A DNA stretch of 64,000 nucleotides from Allohoeflea poritis (GCF_027889715.1 NZ_JAPJZH010000003.1:1-64000), one strand, 5' to 3'. Positions 34,442-46,718 are shown, counted from the stretch's first letter. The notes: generated by a model not told the origin, from the sequence alone. Numbers and translations are program-made.

Positions 34442-35047
34442 ATGCGCGAAGCGATGCAACTCGTCCCCATGGTCGTTGAACAGTCGAGCCGCGGCGAACG
34501 CTCGTTCGACATCCATTCCCGCCTGCTCCGCGAACGGATCATCTTCCTCAATGGCGAGGTCAATGATGACGTCTCCGCGCTGGTTTGCGCCCAATTGCTG
34601 CTGCTGGAAGCCGAGAACCCCAAGAAGCCGGTCTTCCTGTACATCAACTCGCCGGGCGGTGTCGTCTCAAGCGGCCTCGCCATGTACGATACGATGCGAT
34701 ACATCCAGCCACCCGTGCATACGCTTTGCATGGGTACGGCCTATTCGATGGGTTCGTTTCTGCTGATGGCCGGGGAAAAGGGCGAAAGGGCCGCGCTGCC
34801 GAATGCGAGCATTCTCATCCACCAGCCGTCAGGCGGCTTCAAGGGCCAGGCATCGGACATTCTCATTCACGCCGAGGAAACGCAGCGCACCAAGCGGCGC
34901 ATGACGCGGTTATATGCCGAACATTGCGGCCGGACCTACGAGGAATTCGAACGCGCACTGGACCGCGACCACTTCATGACGGCCGAACAGGCGCTTGAAT
35001 GGGGCCTGATCGACCGCATCCTCGGCGAACGCGACATGGCCGCGTGA
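34442..35047 (+). CDS. clpP: ATP-dependent Clp protease proteolytic subunit (ClpP paralogue)
   Basis: A 201-residue serine peptidase of the ClpP family. The catalytic triad is intact: Ser102 (GTAYSMGSF), His127 ([11 protein letters not shown]) and Asp176 ([11 protein letters not shown]). The segment [17 protein letters not shown] and the ring-contact helix QTEE-like [11 protein letters not shown] are also present. It has no clpX or tig beside it, unlike the main clpP of alphaproteobacteria, so it is likely a second paralogue with a special role. The RBS AAGGAG lies 6 bases upstream of the ATG. Confidence 0.9.
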   Translation: MREAMQLVPMVVEQSSRGERSFDIHSRLLRERIIFLNGEVNDDVSALVCAQLLLLEAENPKKPVFLYINSPGGVVSSGLAMYDTMRYIQPPVHTLCMGTAYSMGSFLLMAGEKGERAALPNASILIHQPSGGFKGQASDILIHAEETQRTKRRMTRLYAEHCGRTYEEFERALDRDHFMTAEQALEWGLIDRILGERDMAA

Positions 35048-35096
35048 CTTCGGGCACTCGAGCAAGGGCCTGCCGGCGTTTGCCGGCCTGCAAATT

Positions 35097-35474
35097 TCAG
35101 GACTTCTTGGGGGACATGCTTTTCTTGTGGACCGGATCGTAGAAGCCGCCACCCAGATTGTCGTAGCCCCAGTGCATGAACTGCAGCAGAAGCGGTTCCA
35201 GCGCCCTGCCCTTCCCGGTCAGTTCGTAGCGATAGCGCACCGGCCGGTCCTGATAGGCCTTGCGTGAAACCAGGCCCCAGTCCATCAGCCGCTTGAGGCG
35301 CTGCGACAACTGATTGGTCGGCATGCGCTCTTCGCTGTTCTGCAGCTCCTGAAAGGTGTGCTTGCCGTGCCACATGAGATCGCGGACCACCAGCAGGGTC
35401 CACCTGTCGCCCAGGATCTCCAGACTGCGGGCGATGGAGCAGCGCGAGCGAAATTCGTGTGCGGTCTGTGTCAT
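35097..35474 (-). CDS. HxlR-family transcriptional regulator
   Basis: The ATG at 35474 follows GAGG with normal spacing (125 residues); an ATG 4 codons upstream is possible. HxlR signatures are present: the early Cys in SRCSIARSLEILGDRWTLLVVRDL, the recognition helix near RMPTNQLSQRLKRLMDWGLV, and the wing near VRYRYELTGKGRAL. It is divergent from a cysteine-synthase-like gene. The 116-bp spacer has two matched inverted repeats over that gene's promoter, so it is most likely the repressor of that gene. Confidence 0.9.
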   Translation of the reverse strand: MTQTAHEFRSRCSIARSLEILGDRWTLLVVRDLMWHGKHTFQELQNSEERMPTNQLSQRLKRLMDWGLVSRKAYQDRPVRYRYELTGKGRALEPLLLQFMHWGYDNLGGGFYDPVHKKSMSPKKS

Positions 35475-35509
35475 GGTCGGCCTCATAAATTCCGCTCATC
35501 TATACCCAA

Positions 35510-35532
35510 GTAACTTTCGAATTGAAAGTTTG
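35510..35532. promoter_or_regulatory. HxlR-type operator 1 (over the -35)
   Basis: AACTTTC-GAATT-GAAAGTT (35512-35530) has perfect 7-bp arms. It overlaps the -35 hexamer TTGACC (35530-35535) of the rightward gene and lies 38 bases upstream of the hxlR start. The same arms recur in operator 2. Confidence 0.65.
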
Positions 35533-35558
35533 ACCTATCTAGTGACTTTCGATATGAA
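35530..35558 (+). promoter_or_regulatory. Promoter of the cysteine-synthase-like gene
   Basis: TTGACC (35530-35535), a 17-bp spacer and TATGAA (35553-35558) make a sigma-70-like promoter. Transcription would begin near 35565, 26 bases before the ATG at 35591. Both hexamers are overlapped by the paired inverted repeats. Confidence 0.55.
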
Positions 35559-35564
35559 AGTTAC
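35542..35564. promoter_or_regulatory. HxlR-type operator 2 (over the -10)
   Basis: GTGACTTTC-GATAT-GAAAGTTAC (one mismatch in the 9-bp arms) repeats the arms of operator 1. The centres are 32 bp apart, about three helical turns, so two dimers would sit on the same face of the DNA. Confidence 0.65.
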
Positions 35565-35590
35565 TGTGTTCTCTAGAGAGCGGGTTCGAT

Positions 35591-36511
35591 ATGCAGGGTA
35601 TTGGAAACACGCCGCTGATCAAACTGAAGAGGCTGACCGGCCCGGACAGCGCGGACGTCTATGTCAAATGGGAGGGGGCGAACCCCACGGGCAGCATGAA
35701 GGACCGCATGGCCCTTTCGATGATCGAGGCCGCAGAGCGGCGCGGCGATCTGAAACCAGGCGGACGGGTCGTGGAGTATACCGGCGGCAGCACCGGCAGT
35801 TCACTGGCCATGGTCTGCGCCGTGCGCGGCTATGCGGCCCATTTCGTCACTTCAAACGGATTCTCCGAGGAAAAGCTGCAAACGATGCAGGCCTTCGGAG
35901 CAACGCTCGAGATCGTCCATGCGGATGGCGGAAGGCTCACCGCGGATGTGCTTGACCGAATGATTGCCCGGGCGAAGGCGTTGTGCTGCGAGCCGAGCAC
36001 CTTCTGGCCCGACCAGGTCAACAATATGGACAACAAGCGCGGCTATCACGGGATGGCCCGCGAGATCCTGTCGCAACTGGACGGACCGCCGGACGAATTC
36101 GTGATGGCGGCCGGCGGCGGGGGCTGCATATCCGGCAACGCGGAAATATTGAAGGAACACAATCCCGATACGCGGGTCGTGGCGGTGGAACCCTATTACG
36201 TGCGCAACGTGTCGGGCGGAAACACCGGCGGCACCCACAAGCTGGAAGGCATTGGCCTGTCTTTTGTGCCACGCATCATGCGCAGGGATCTGATCGACGA
36301 TGTCATTGCGGTCAGGGACGAGGACGCCTATTCGGGTGCACGGCTGCTGGCGCGCCGGGAAGGCCTGATCGGCGGCATCACCTCGGGCGCCAATGTCTGG
36401 GCCGCGCTGCGGCGCGCCAGGGAACTCGGACCGGGAAAGACGATCGTCACGGTCATCATCGACAGCGGATTGCGCTATCTCAACAGCGATCTCTACCGAG
36501 CAAGCGACTGA
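35591..36511 (+). CDS. Cysteine synthase-like PLP enzyme with altered active-site loops
   Basis: A 306-residue fold-type II PLP enzyme. Lys37 in NPTGSMKDRM is the Schiff-base lysine. The substrate loop, usually TSGNTG, is TGGSTG here (residues 64-69), and the phosphate-binding loop, usually GTGGT, is replaced by AGGGGCISG. These changes argue against a plain O-acetylserine sulfhydrylase, although the fold and the remaining motifs (NPTGS, GITSGANVWAALR) are those of the CysK family. It is under a divergent HxlR regulator. The true substrate is unknown. Confidence 0.82.
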   Translation: MQGIGNTPLIKLKRLTGPDSADVYVKWEGANPTGSMKDRMALSMIEAAERRGDLKPGGRVVEYTGGSTGSSLAMVCAVRGYAAHFVTSNGFSEEKLQTMQAFGATLEIVHADGGRLTADVLDRMIARAKALCCEPSTFWPDQVNNMDNKRGYHGMAREILSQLDGPPDEFVMAAGGGGCISGNAEILKEHNPDTRVVAVEPYYVRNVSGGNTGGTHKLEGIGLSFVPRIMRRDLIDDVIAVRDEDAYSGARLLARREGLIGGITSGANVWAALRRARELGPGKTIVTVIIDSGLRYLNSDLYRASD

Positions 36512-36713
36512 GGGCTGCTGATCCGCTCGCTGCGCCGGGGCGGTTTCGATTCCAAGGTCGCGCACAAACGATTGGCGAGCATGCAAGTATGTCGCATTTG
36601 GAAGTACGCTTATCCGGATTCGGGTCTATTTGCTGTTCATCGAGGCGTAAAAACCATAGGTCCAAGCCTCTGGTCCACGTTCAGGTAGCCTGTGGCGATG
36701 TCTGGAGGCAAAA

Positions 36714-37145
36714 TTGACAAAGCGAGGCCGATGCCTGTGCGGGAGAACAGGCTGGGAATTTGAAGGCGCAATCACTTGGGCCTGCTACTGCCATTGCGAT
36801 GATTGCCGCCGCAACTGCGCCGCGCCTGTGGTCGCGTGGCTTGGCGTGCCGGTGCGGAACTTCCGGTGGCTGGGCGATGCGCCGAAAACGCTTGAGAGTT
36901 CCAAGGGCGTAAAACGGCACTTTTGCGAAACCTGCGGTTCTCCGATGGGATTTGAAGCCGAGCACTATCCGGGCGGCATGCATCTTTATGCCGCGTCCCT
37001 TGAAAACCCCGAGGACTTCGAGCCCACCTTCCACGTCAATTACGAAAGCAAGCTTCCCTGGCTTCAGATGAATGACGATCTTCCGAAATATGAAGGCACC
37101 CTGCTCAACGCACCGGACGATCTCAGGGATTACGGATCGCAATAG
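36714..37145 (+). CDS. GFA-family zinc protein (glutathione-dependent formaldehyde-activating-like)
   Basis: The start is TTG at 36714, with GGAGG about 6 bases upstream. The 143-residue protein has the zinc-binding cysteines of the GFA/CENP-V fold: CLCG near residue 8, CYCHCDDCRR near 24-33 and FCETCGSPMGF near 70. The first member of the family was proposed to condense glutathione and formaldehyde, but most members are uncharacterised. It is a single gene with about 200 bases of featureless DNA before it. Confidence 0.87.
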   Translation: MTKRGRCLCGRTGWEFEGAITWACYCHCDDCRRNCAAPVVAWLGVPVRNFRWLGDAPKTLESSKGVKRHFCETCGSPMGFEAEHYPGGMHLYAASLENPEDFEPTFHVNYESKLPWLQMNDDLPKYEGTLLNAPDDLRDYGSQ

Positions 37146-37236
37146 CGCCTGCGGGCAATAAGATAAGCCGCTTTAGCCGAGTTGCGCGGCGCTCAGGTAA
37201 AACGGGGATTGCACCCGGCAATTCATCCGCGGATCG

Positions 37237-37713
37237 CTAGTCCTTCTTGCGGAACGCACGGACCTCTTCCGCCAATTCATCCCGTTCTTCGCATCCCTGC
37301 GGGCAAAGCTCCCGCAGCCTTTGAAGATTGCCCTCGGCAGAGGCGATGTCACCGGTCAACAGGAACAGTTCGCCCTGATATTCCAACGCTCCCAGATGAT
37401 CCGGCTTCAGATCGAGCGCTTTGGCATAGGCCTGCGCGCTTTCTTCCAGCTTGCCGCGGTTGCGTTGACTGTAGCCGATCAGGTTCCACACATCCGCATT
37501 GTCAGGGCTTACTTCGGCGGCATCAGCAAGGACAGCCATTGCGAGGTCGAACCTGCCCTGTTTTATGTAGGTATGCGCTTCATCCAGAAGGATTCCGGCC
37601 GCTTCGTCCGGCGTGTGGCTCCAGTGATCCTCGGCCGGCGCTGTAACGGCGACCGTCGGCAAAAGAAGCAAGAAGAAAATGACCGCAATGAAGCGTCCTG
37701 AAAGACCGTGCAT
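37237..37713 (-). CDS. Secreted tetratricopeptide-repeat protein
   Basis: The ATG at 37713 gives 158 residues with a signal peptide (MHGLSGRFIAVIFFLLLLP, cleavage near VTA). Three TPR-like repeats follow: LLDEAHTYIKQGRFDLAMAV, ADVWNLIGYSQRNRGKLEES, and LGALEYQGELFLLTGDIASA. The tail holds a CPQGCEE pair of cysteines. A start at 37764 would put the signal peptide inside. Such small periplasmic TPR proteins act as scaffolds. No partner is indicated by the neighbours. Confidence 0.78.
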   Translation of the reverse strand: MHGLSGRFIAVIFFLLLLPTVAVTAPAEDHWSHTPDEAAGILLDEAHTYIKQGRFDLAMAVLADAAEVSPDNADVWNLIGYSQRNRGKLEESAQAYAKALDLKPDHLGALEYQGELFLLTGDIASAEGNLQRLRELCPQGCEERDELAEEVRAFRKKD

Positions 37714-37820
37714 ATCCCATAGCCCGAACTGCGTTTGAAGCGCGCTGCCAGAACCATTGTACAATCAGAATGTGTCAGGCACGTTCTCGCTCGAACGTTC
37801 GGCCGGCTACGAATCCCGCC

Positions 37821-40481
<2,661 letters not shown>

Positions 40482-40602
40482 TGTTCCTCTCCAACCGGGA
40501 TGAGCCGCCGGAGTTCTGATAGCCGATCGGCGGGCGAAAAAGCCATAGGACATACGGTCATAGGCACAATATTATCGATTGAAATCAGACAAGAATTCGC
40601 AA

Positions 40603-43600
40603 TCAGCTCGCATCGCGCATCTGTTCGGCGGTTTCCAGATCGACCGATACCAGTTGCGAGACCCCCTGCTCCGCCATGGTCACGCCGAACAGACGGTTCA
40701 TGCGAGCCATGGTGATCGGATTGTGGGTGATCAGGATGAAGCGCGTTTCGGTGGACGCGGCCATCTCGTCCATCAGGTTGCAGAAGCGCTCGACATTGTG
40801 GTCGTCGAGCGGGGCGTCGACCTCGTCGAGCACGCAGATCGGCGCGGGATTGGTCAGGAACACCGCGAAAATCAGCGCCATCGCGGTCAGCGCCTGCTCG
40901 CCGCCGGAAAGCAGCGTCATGGTCTGCGGTTTCTTGCCCGGCGGCCGCGCCAGAATTTCCAGGCCGGCATTGAGCGGATCATCGGATTCGATCAGCTGCA
41001 ATTCCGCCGTGCCGCCGCCGAACAGATGCGTGAACAGACGCCGGAACTGGTCGTTGACGACATCGAAGGCCTTGAGCAGGCGCTCCCTGCCCTCCTTGTT
41101 GAGATTCTGGATGGCCACGCGCAGCTTGTTGATCGCCTCGATGACATCCTCACGCTCGACCACGATCGTCTCAAGGCGCTCCGCCAGTTCCTTCTGCTCC
41201 TCCTCGGCGCGCAGGTTCACGGCGCCGAGCCGCTCGCGCTCGATCTTCAACCGCTCCAGCCTGCGGTCCACCTGATCAGGGTCCGGTAGCGCCTCGCTCG
41301 GCTCCAGGCCGCTTTGCCTGATTGCCTCGTGCGGGGCGCAGTTCAGAGCCTCGCGGATCCGGCCTTCCGCATCCGTGCGCCGCTCTTTCGCGGCGGTCAG
41401 GCGTTCTTCGGCGCGGCCGCGCTGTTCGCGGCACTGTGACAGGGCCTCGACCGCCTTTGCGGCGGCCTGATCGGCCTGACGCTGGGTTTCCTCGGCGGTA
41501 ACGAGAATGTCGGCGGCTTCCTTGCGCTGCTCTTCGGCCTTTGAAAGCTCGTTCATCAGGGCGCGACGCTGGCGGTCGATCTCGTCCGGCGCGTCGGCGA
41601 TCTTGAGCGCCTCGGCCTCGGCCTCCTCAAGACGCTGCCTGAGCGTGGTGATGTGTCCTTCGGCGCTGCTTGCCCTTTCCGTCCAGCTGTCGCGCTCATT
41701 ACCGATGGCCTTGAGACGCCGCTCGCGGGCTTCGTTCTCGCGCCGCAGCCCCTCGAAGCCGGCGCGCGCTTCCGCCAACCCCGCCCGGTCGGTGGCGACC
41801 TCCGCCGTCAGGCGCTGCAGGCTTTCCTCCAGGGCCCCGATCTGCGGTGCCGCGGCCAGCGCGATTTCAGCCTCTTGCAACTGGGTGGCCGCTTCTTCGG
41901 CCTGCGCCGTCAATTGCTTCTGCGATTCAGTCAATACCGCACGGCGGCTGGCAAATTCACCGGAGGATTTTTCGGCCGCCGCATGGGCTTCGCGTGCCAG
42001 CGTCTGGGCGCGCTGGGCCTCGCGCAAGGTCTCGCGCGTCTCGCGCAGCAGCGCCTCACGGGATTTGAGTTCTTCCTCGGTCTTCTTGAGGTTTTCCTCG
42101 GCCAGCCGCAGCACCTTGGTTGCGCTGACGGCCTCGTCATCAAGCTCGGCAAGGCGGTTCTTCTGCTCCAGGCGCTGCGCGGCCGCCGTCGGCGCGTCCG
42201 CTCCGGCCGTGAACCCGTCCCAGCGCCACAGCGCGCCCTCGCGGCTGACCAGTCGCTGGCCGGGCCGCAGCGAGGATCGCAGGGCATCGCCCTCTTCCTG
42301 TGTTGCGACGATGCCGACCTGCGCAAGGCGTCGGGCGAGCGCAGGCGGCGCGGCAACGTATTCGGACAGCGCATTGATTCCGCCCGGCAGTTGCGGGTCA
42401 TCCGCAAGCGCTTCGATCAGGCGCCAGTGCGCCGGCGCCGCCGGATCGTCGGGCTGGTCGAGATCATCGCCAAGAGCGGCACCGAGAGCCGCCTCGAAGC
42501 CGCGATCGACCTTCATCCGCTCGACCACCGGCGGAAACAGATCATTGCCGCCGCCGGAATTGAGGATTTTCGAGATCGTCCGCGACTCTGTCTCGATGCG
42601 GTTCAGATTGGAGCGCGCCTCCTGGACAGGCTGGCGCAGGGCAACCTCGTTGCGCCGCTCGGCCTCGATCGCCTCCTCGATCTCGACAAGACCGGCCTCG
42701 AGCCTGGCGACCGCCTGCTCGGCCATCTCGACAGCGGCCTTCTTTTCGCTGGGGTCCGGAAGTCCCGATATCTTCCCGGCAATCTCGGACAGCTCCGCCT
42801 GGCCGTCCGCCATCTGCCGGTCGAGGCGCGTGCGGCGTTCACCCGCTTCGCGGATGGTGCGTTCGAGCTGGCTGCGCGCGGCCGCGGCTTCGGCGCGTTC
42901 GGCCGTCGCGGCGCCAAGCGCCGCCTCGCTTTCCTTCAGTTTCGCCTCGGCTTCGGTAAAGGCAGCCTCGGCGGCGTCGGCGCGGGAGCCTGCATCCGCC
43001 AGCGCGCCCGTCAGTTCCTTTTCTTCGGTATCCAGCCGCTCCAGAATGCCGGCATTGTCGGCAATCAGGCGCTGTTCGCGGGCAATATCGTCCTTGAGCT
43101 GTGCCAGGCGTTGCTCGACCTCGGCCTTGCGTCCGGCAATGCGTTGCGCCTCTTCCTCGATCTGGCCGCGAGCGATCTGCAGCCGTTGCAGTGCGGCGGC
43201 GGCCTTTGCCTCGAGATCCCTCAAGGCAGGCAGTTTCTGCGCCGAAATCGCCTGCTGCTTTGCCGCTTCCATCTGATCCTGCGCCCGCTCGGCCACCTCT
43301 GCGGTTGCCTTGGACAGCGCGGATTCGGCCTCGCCTTCGGCTGTCTTGGCCTCGGTCCAGCGGATATGCAGCAAAGTCGCCTCTGCCTTGCGGATGTCTT
43401 CGGACAGCGTCTTGAAACGGTTGGCCTGGCGCGACTGGCGCTTCAGGCTCTCGATCTGGCTTTCCAGCTCCGAGGTCACGTCGTCCAGGCGCTCAAGATT
43501 GGTTTCCGCCGCCCGCAAGCGCAGCTCCGCCTCGTGGCGGCGCGAATGCAGCCCGGAAATGCCGGCGGCCTCTTCCAGAAGCTGGCGGCGGGCCTGCGGC

Positions 43601-44067
43601 TTTGCCTGTATCAATTCACCGATGCGGCCCTGTCCCACCATCGAGGGCGAGCGCGCGCCCGTCGAGGCGTCGGCGAACAGCAATTGCACGTCCTTGGCGC
43701 GCGCTTCCTTGCCGTTGATGCGGTAAACGGAGCCTGATTCGCGTTCGATTCGCCGCGAAACCTGCACCTCGTCGCTGTCATTGAAGGCCGGCGGTGCGGT
43801 GCGGTCGTGGTTGTCCAGGAACAGGCCGACTTCGGCGGTGTTGCGCGCCGGGCGGTTGCCGGAACCGGAGAAAATCACGTCGTCCATGCCGGAGGCGCGC
43901 ATGTTCTTGTAGGAGTTCTCGCCCATGACCCAGCGCATGGCCTCGACGAGGTTGGACTTGCCGCACCCGTTCGGACCGACAACACCTGTCAGCCCGTTTT
44001 CAATAACGAATTCAGTCGGTTCGACGAAAGACTTGAAACCCAGAAGCCGCAGTTTGGTGAACTTCAT
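40603..44067 (-). CDS. smc: Chromosome segregation protein SMC
   Basis: A 1154-residue SMC ATPase. The N-terminal Walker A is [19 protein letters not shown] (residues about 32-50). Two long antiparallel coiled coils flank a hinge around residues 500-620. The C-terminal head carries the signature [15 protein letters not shown] and Walker B with [14 protein letters not shown]. It works with ScpA/ScpB in chromosome compaction and segregation. The upstream dsbA-like gene is on the same strand with a 91-bp spacer that can form two hairpins. Confidence 0.96.
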   Translation of the reverse strand: MKFTKLRLLGFKSFVEPTEFVIENGLTGVVGPNGCGKSNLVEAMRWVMGENSYKNMRASGMDDVIFSGSGNRPARNTAEVGLFLDNHDRTAPPAFNDSDEVQVSRRIERESGSVYRINGKEARAKDVQLLFADASTGARSPSMVGQGRIGELIQAKPQARRQLLEEAAGISGLHSRRHEAELRLRAAETNLERLDDVTSELESQIESLKRQSRQANRFKTLSEDIRKAEATLLHIRWTEAKTAEGEAESALSKATAEVAERAQDQMEAAKQQAISAQKLPALRDLEAKAAAALQRLQIARGQIEEEAQRIAGRKAEVEQRLAQLKDDIAREQRLIADNAGILERLDTEEKELTGALADAGSRADAAEAAFTEAEAKLKESEAALGAATAERAEAAAARSQLERTIREAGERRTRLDRQMADGQAELSEIAGKISGLPDPSEKKAAVEMAEQAVARLEAGLVEIEEAIEAERRNEVALRQPVQEARSNLNRIETESRTISKILNSGGGNDLFPPVVERMKVDRGFEAALGAALGDDLDQPDDPAAPAHWRLIEALADDPQLPGGINALSEYVAAPPALARRLAQVGIVATQEEGDALRSSLRPGQRLVSREGALWRWDGFTAGADAPTAAAQRLEQKNRLAELDDEAVSATKVLRLAEENLKKTEEELKSREALLRETRETLREAQRAQTLAREAHAAAEKSSGEFASRRAVLTESQKQLTAQAEEAATQLQEAEIALAAAPQIGALEESLQRLTAEVATDRAGLAEARAGFEGLRRENEARERRLKAIGNERDSWTERASSAEGHITTLRQRLEEAEAEALKIADAPDEIDRQRRALMNELSKAEEQRKEAADILVTAEETQRQADQAAAKAVEALSQCREQRGRAEERLTAAKERRTDAEGRIREALNCAPHEAIRQSGLEPSEALPDPDQVDRRLERLKIERERLGAVNLRAEEEQKELAERLETIVVEREDVIEAINKLRVAIQNLNKEGRERLLKAFDVVNDQFRRLFTHLFGGGTAELQLIESDDPLNAGLEILARPPGKKPQTMTLLSGGEQALTAMALIFAVFLTNPAPICVLDEVDAPLDDHNVERFCNLMDEMAASTETRFILITHNPITMARMNRLFGVTMAEQGVSQLVSVDLETAEQMRDAS

Positions 44068-44100
44068 ATCATGTCACCCTGCGGCCAATTCCGGGTGGCC

Positions 44101-44157
44101 GCGCGCCGCGAAAAAACGCTGCGCGCCGCGCCCGATCACCTTTTCCGGTTGATCGGG
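44101..44157 (-). other. Two adjacent stem-loops between the dsbA-like gene and smc
   Basis: On the minus strand, just after the dsbA-like stop, CCCGATCA pairs with TGATCGGG (44150-44157 with 44131-44138). It is followed by a GC-rich stem around an A6/T6 loop (44101-44126, 10-bp arms with one mismatch). Neither has a T-run after the stem, so they may attenuate or stabilise the transcript rather than end it. Confidence 0.35.
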
Positions 44158-44158
44158 G

Positions 44159-44905
44159 CTAAAGCAGGCTATCGATGAGTGCCGACATGCTTTCAACCGA
44201 CATGTTCCCCGGATACCGCTTCCCGTTGATCAGGAATGTCGGCGTCGAATTCACCCCAAATTCCTCCGCCGCCTTTCTCCTGACTGCATTCACATCGTCC
44301 ACAAGCTTCTGGTTCGTCAAGCAGGCCTCAAAGGACTCTTGTGTAAAACCGGCAAGTTTGGAGATGTTGAACAGCGCCGCGGCAGCGTCTTCGGCGCGGG
44401 CCCAGTTCGCCTGCTGCTGCATCAGGACGTCGACCATGGGGAAGAATTTGCCGTCCGGCGCACAGCGGGCAAGCATGATTGCGGCCGTGGCGCGCGGGTC
44501 GAACGGAAACTCCCTGACAATGAACTGGACCTTGCCGGTGTCGACATAGTCGGTGACGATCTGCTTGAAGGTGTCGTTGTGGAAATTGGCGCAGTGCGGA
44601 CAGGTCAGAGACATGTACTCGACGATCTTAACCGGTGCATCCGGGTCGCCGAGATACATCTCTTCCATGGGCCCCGGCTTCATGACTTCTTCCATATCGA
44701 CATCGCCGGACGCGCGTGGCAGTTCCACGGCGGCGGTCGTCACAGGGTCGATCCCGGCCTCGGCCGTCGTTGCCGCGTTATCGGCTTCGGATATGCGTGT
44801 CGTGTCCTGGCCACTGTCGCTGCATGCCGCGACGAGGGCAACCAGCGCCACACCGGCGACCAGTTTGGACATTGTGCGGGTGGCGGACTTCGTGGACTGG
44901 AGCAT
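44159..44905 (-). CDS. DsbA-family thiol-disulfide lipoprotein
   Basis: The start at 44905 (248 residues) is favoured by AAAGG upstream; internal ATG 44872 lacks an RBS. The N-terminus has a lipoprotein signal with lipobox LVAAC, so the protein is probably anchored to a membrane. An Ala/Thr/Asp-rich linker precedes the thioredoxin fold, whose CPHC motif (SLTCPHCANF) is that of DsbA-like oxidases. Further typical parts are REFPFDPRA and the cis-Pro in STPTFLING. It should oxidise or isomerise cysteines in exported proteins. Confidence 0.9.
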   Translation of the reverse strand: MLQSTKSATRTMSKLVAGVALVALVAACSDSGQDTTRISEADNAATTAEAGIDPVTTAAVELPRASGDVDMEEVMKPGPMEEMYLGDPDAPVKIVEYMSLTCPHCANFHNDTFKQIVTDYVDTGKVQFIVREFPFDPRATAAIMLARCAPDGKFFPMVDVLMQQQANWARAEDAAAALFNISKLAGFTQESFEACLTNQKLVDDVNAVRRKAAEEFGVNSTPTFLINGKRYPGNMSVESMSALIDSLL

Positions 44906-45015
44906 TCGGACGGCCTTTCTCGGAATCCTGCAATTGTCGGTTTTCTGCTGCTTGTTAGTTATCGCCACTATTGTGGCAGAACAACCATTTTAGGGCATCC
45001 GGCTTCACAACCATG

Positions 45016-45510
45016 TTACCCGCTGTTGCGGGTCTTTCCCAACACGCCCCTGCCGAGGCGAGCCAGCGCGTCGCGCAGCTTGTCGCTTTCAATACCGGAG
45101 ACGAGATCGTCCAGACGCTGCTGGCGGTCAGGAGGAAGTTGGCGCACCGGCCTGGCGCGCGGCCTTTGGTCGGAAACGGGCTTCTGCACGATCTTGATGC
45201 GGTCGATCGCCGGAAAACCGAAAACGCTGTTGAGCCGCTGGATGAGCTGATCCTGTGTGTGCACCAGGAACAACGCGCGCGCGCCTTCGCAGGCGATTGT
45301 CAGCGTACCGGGCACGAAGGAATCATCGCCTGCCGTGCGTCGCGGCCATTTGATCTTTTCCGGGCGGGTGCAATCAGCGAAATCCGGACCCGCAATCTCG
45401 TCCCACATGCCGAGAAGCATGGTGTTCATGCCCGCACGCCTAGCGAGCACGGGATCGAGCATGCCATTGGCGATTTCGCTGATTTGTACAATGCCCTTGC
45501 GGTCTGCCAT
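45016..45510 (-). CDS. dciA: DciA/DUF721-family protein, probable replicative helicase loader factor
   Basis: The 164-residue protein carries the DUF721 domain (about residues 15-105): an N-terminal helix, then MWDEIAGPDFADCTRPEKI, GTLTIACEGARALFLVHTQ and the LIQRLNSVFG helix. DciA is the ancestral bacterial loader of DnaB helicase, and alphaproteobacteria use it in place of DnaC. The C-terminal tail is Arg/Pro-rich and likely disordered. It is divergent from mutY with a 110-bp spacer, the normal rhizobial arrangement. Confidence 0.82.
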   Translation of the reverse strand: MADRKGIVQISEIANGMLDPVLARRAGMNTMLLGMWDEIAGPDFADCTRPEKIKWPRRTAGDDSFVPGTLTIACEGARALFLVHTQDQLIQRLNSVFGFPAIDRIKIVQKPVSDQRPRARPVRQLPPDRQQRLDDLVSGIESDKLRDALARLGRGVLGKTRNSG

Positions 45511-45620
45511 GGACTGCCGCTGCCCTGTGAATTGATCCGCTTATCGTCGCGCCGGAACTTGCCACGCCGCCGCTGAAGCTTACAACTCCATGGGGATTGC
45601 CGCAACGCCCGCAGGAGACC

Positions 45621-46718
45621 ATGGCGAACAGCAATATCACGGTCGCTTTGCTGCAATGGTACGATGCGAACCACAGGATCTTCCCCTGGCGCGTTTCGCC
45701 GGCGGACCGTGCGCGCGGCGTCGCCCCCTTGCCCTATCATGTCTGGCTGTCGGAGATCATGCTGCAGCAGACCACCGTGCAGGCTGTGCGCCCGTATTTC
45801 CTGGCTTTTGTCGAACGCTGGCCGGACGTGCATGCGCTGGCGGCGGCCGACAATGAGGATGTCATGAAGGCCTGGGCGGGGCTCGGATATTATTCCCGCG
45901 CCCGCAACCTGAAAAAATGCGCCGAACAGATCGTATCGGACCACAATGGCTACTTTCCGGACAATGTCGCCGACCTCAAGGCCCTGCCCGGCATCGGCGA
46001 CTATACGGCCGCCGCAATCGCGGCGATCGCGTTCAACCGACCTGCCGCAGTCGTGGACGGCAACATCGAGCGTGTCGTGGCGCGTCTCTTCGCGATCTCC
46101 ACGCCGCTGCCCGCAGCCAAAGCGCCGATCAGGGAGCAAATGTCCCGCCTGACGCCGCAGGACCGGCCGGGCGATTTCGCGCAGGCGATGATGGATCTCG
46201 GCGCGATCATCTGCACACCGAAACGTCCGGCCTGCGGCCTTTGCCCGCTGAACGCGGACTGCGCAGTCGCCGGCCGGGACGACGCGGAAGCCTTTCCGGT
46301 CAAGCCGGCGAAGGCAAAGCGACCGGTGCGCCGGGGCACCGCCTTCGTGGCGGTCGCAAGCGACGGTTCCATCCTGCTGCGCAAACGCGCAGAAAGCGGC
46401 CTTTTGGGCGGTATGACGGAAGTGCCCGGCAGTGCCTGGACAGCGCGCAAGGATGGAGAACTGGGCGCACAGGCGGCGCCCTTTGACGGCGATTGGAAGG
46501 AGGCCGGCACCATCCGGCATATCTTTACCCATTTCGAGTTGCGGCTCGACGTTTACAGGGCCGACTTTACGGACAGACCACCTCTCGAAGGCGGCTGGTG
46601 GTCGGCGCAAGCGACGCTTTCCGGCGAAGCCCTGCCGACTGTCATGAAAAAGGCAATTGCCGCGGCTATTGAAACGGCACCTGAGACGAATCTCTCCCGA
46701 AAAGGACTTCTGCTTTGA
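45621..46718 (+). CDS. mutY: A/G-specific adenine glycosylase
   Basis: The ATG at 45621 (CAGGAG just upstream) gives 365 residues. MutY removes adenine opposite 8-oxoguanine. The helix-hairpin-helix domain holds SEIMLQQTTVQAVRPYF (catalytic Glu in it) and LPGIGDYTAAAIAAIAF. The [4Fe-4S] cluster cysteines follow as C-x6-C-x2-C-x5-C (ICTPKRPACGLCPLNADC). The C-terminal NUDIX-like domain (about 230-350) recognises oxoG. The stop overlaps the next gene's TTG by 3 bases. Confidence 0.95.
   Translation: MANSNITVALLQWYDANHRIFPWRVSPADRARGVAPLPYHVWLSEIMLQQTTVQAVRPYFLAFVERWPDVHALAAADNEDVMKAWAGLGYYSRARNLKKCAEQIVSDHNGYFPDNVADLKALPGIGDYTAAAIAAIAFNRPAAVVDGNIERVVARLFAISTPLPAAKAPIREQMSRLTPQDRPGDFAQAMMDLGAIICTPKRPACGLCPLNADCAVAGRDDAEAFPVKPAKAKRPVRRGTAFVAVASDGSILLRKRAESGLLGGMTEVPGSAWTARKDGELGAQAAPFDGDWKEAGTIRHIFTHFELRLDVYRADFTDRPPLEGGWWSAQATLSGEALPTVMKKAIAAAIETAPETNLSRKGLLL

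Noticed and set aside
41507-43737. Two long plus-strand open frames opposite smc (Ser/Arg-rich and Leu/Arg-rich)
   Set aside because: Both are artefacts of the regular coiled-coil codon pattern of smc read in reverse.
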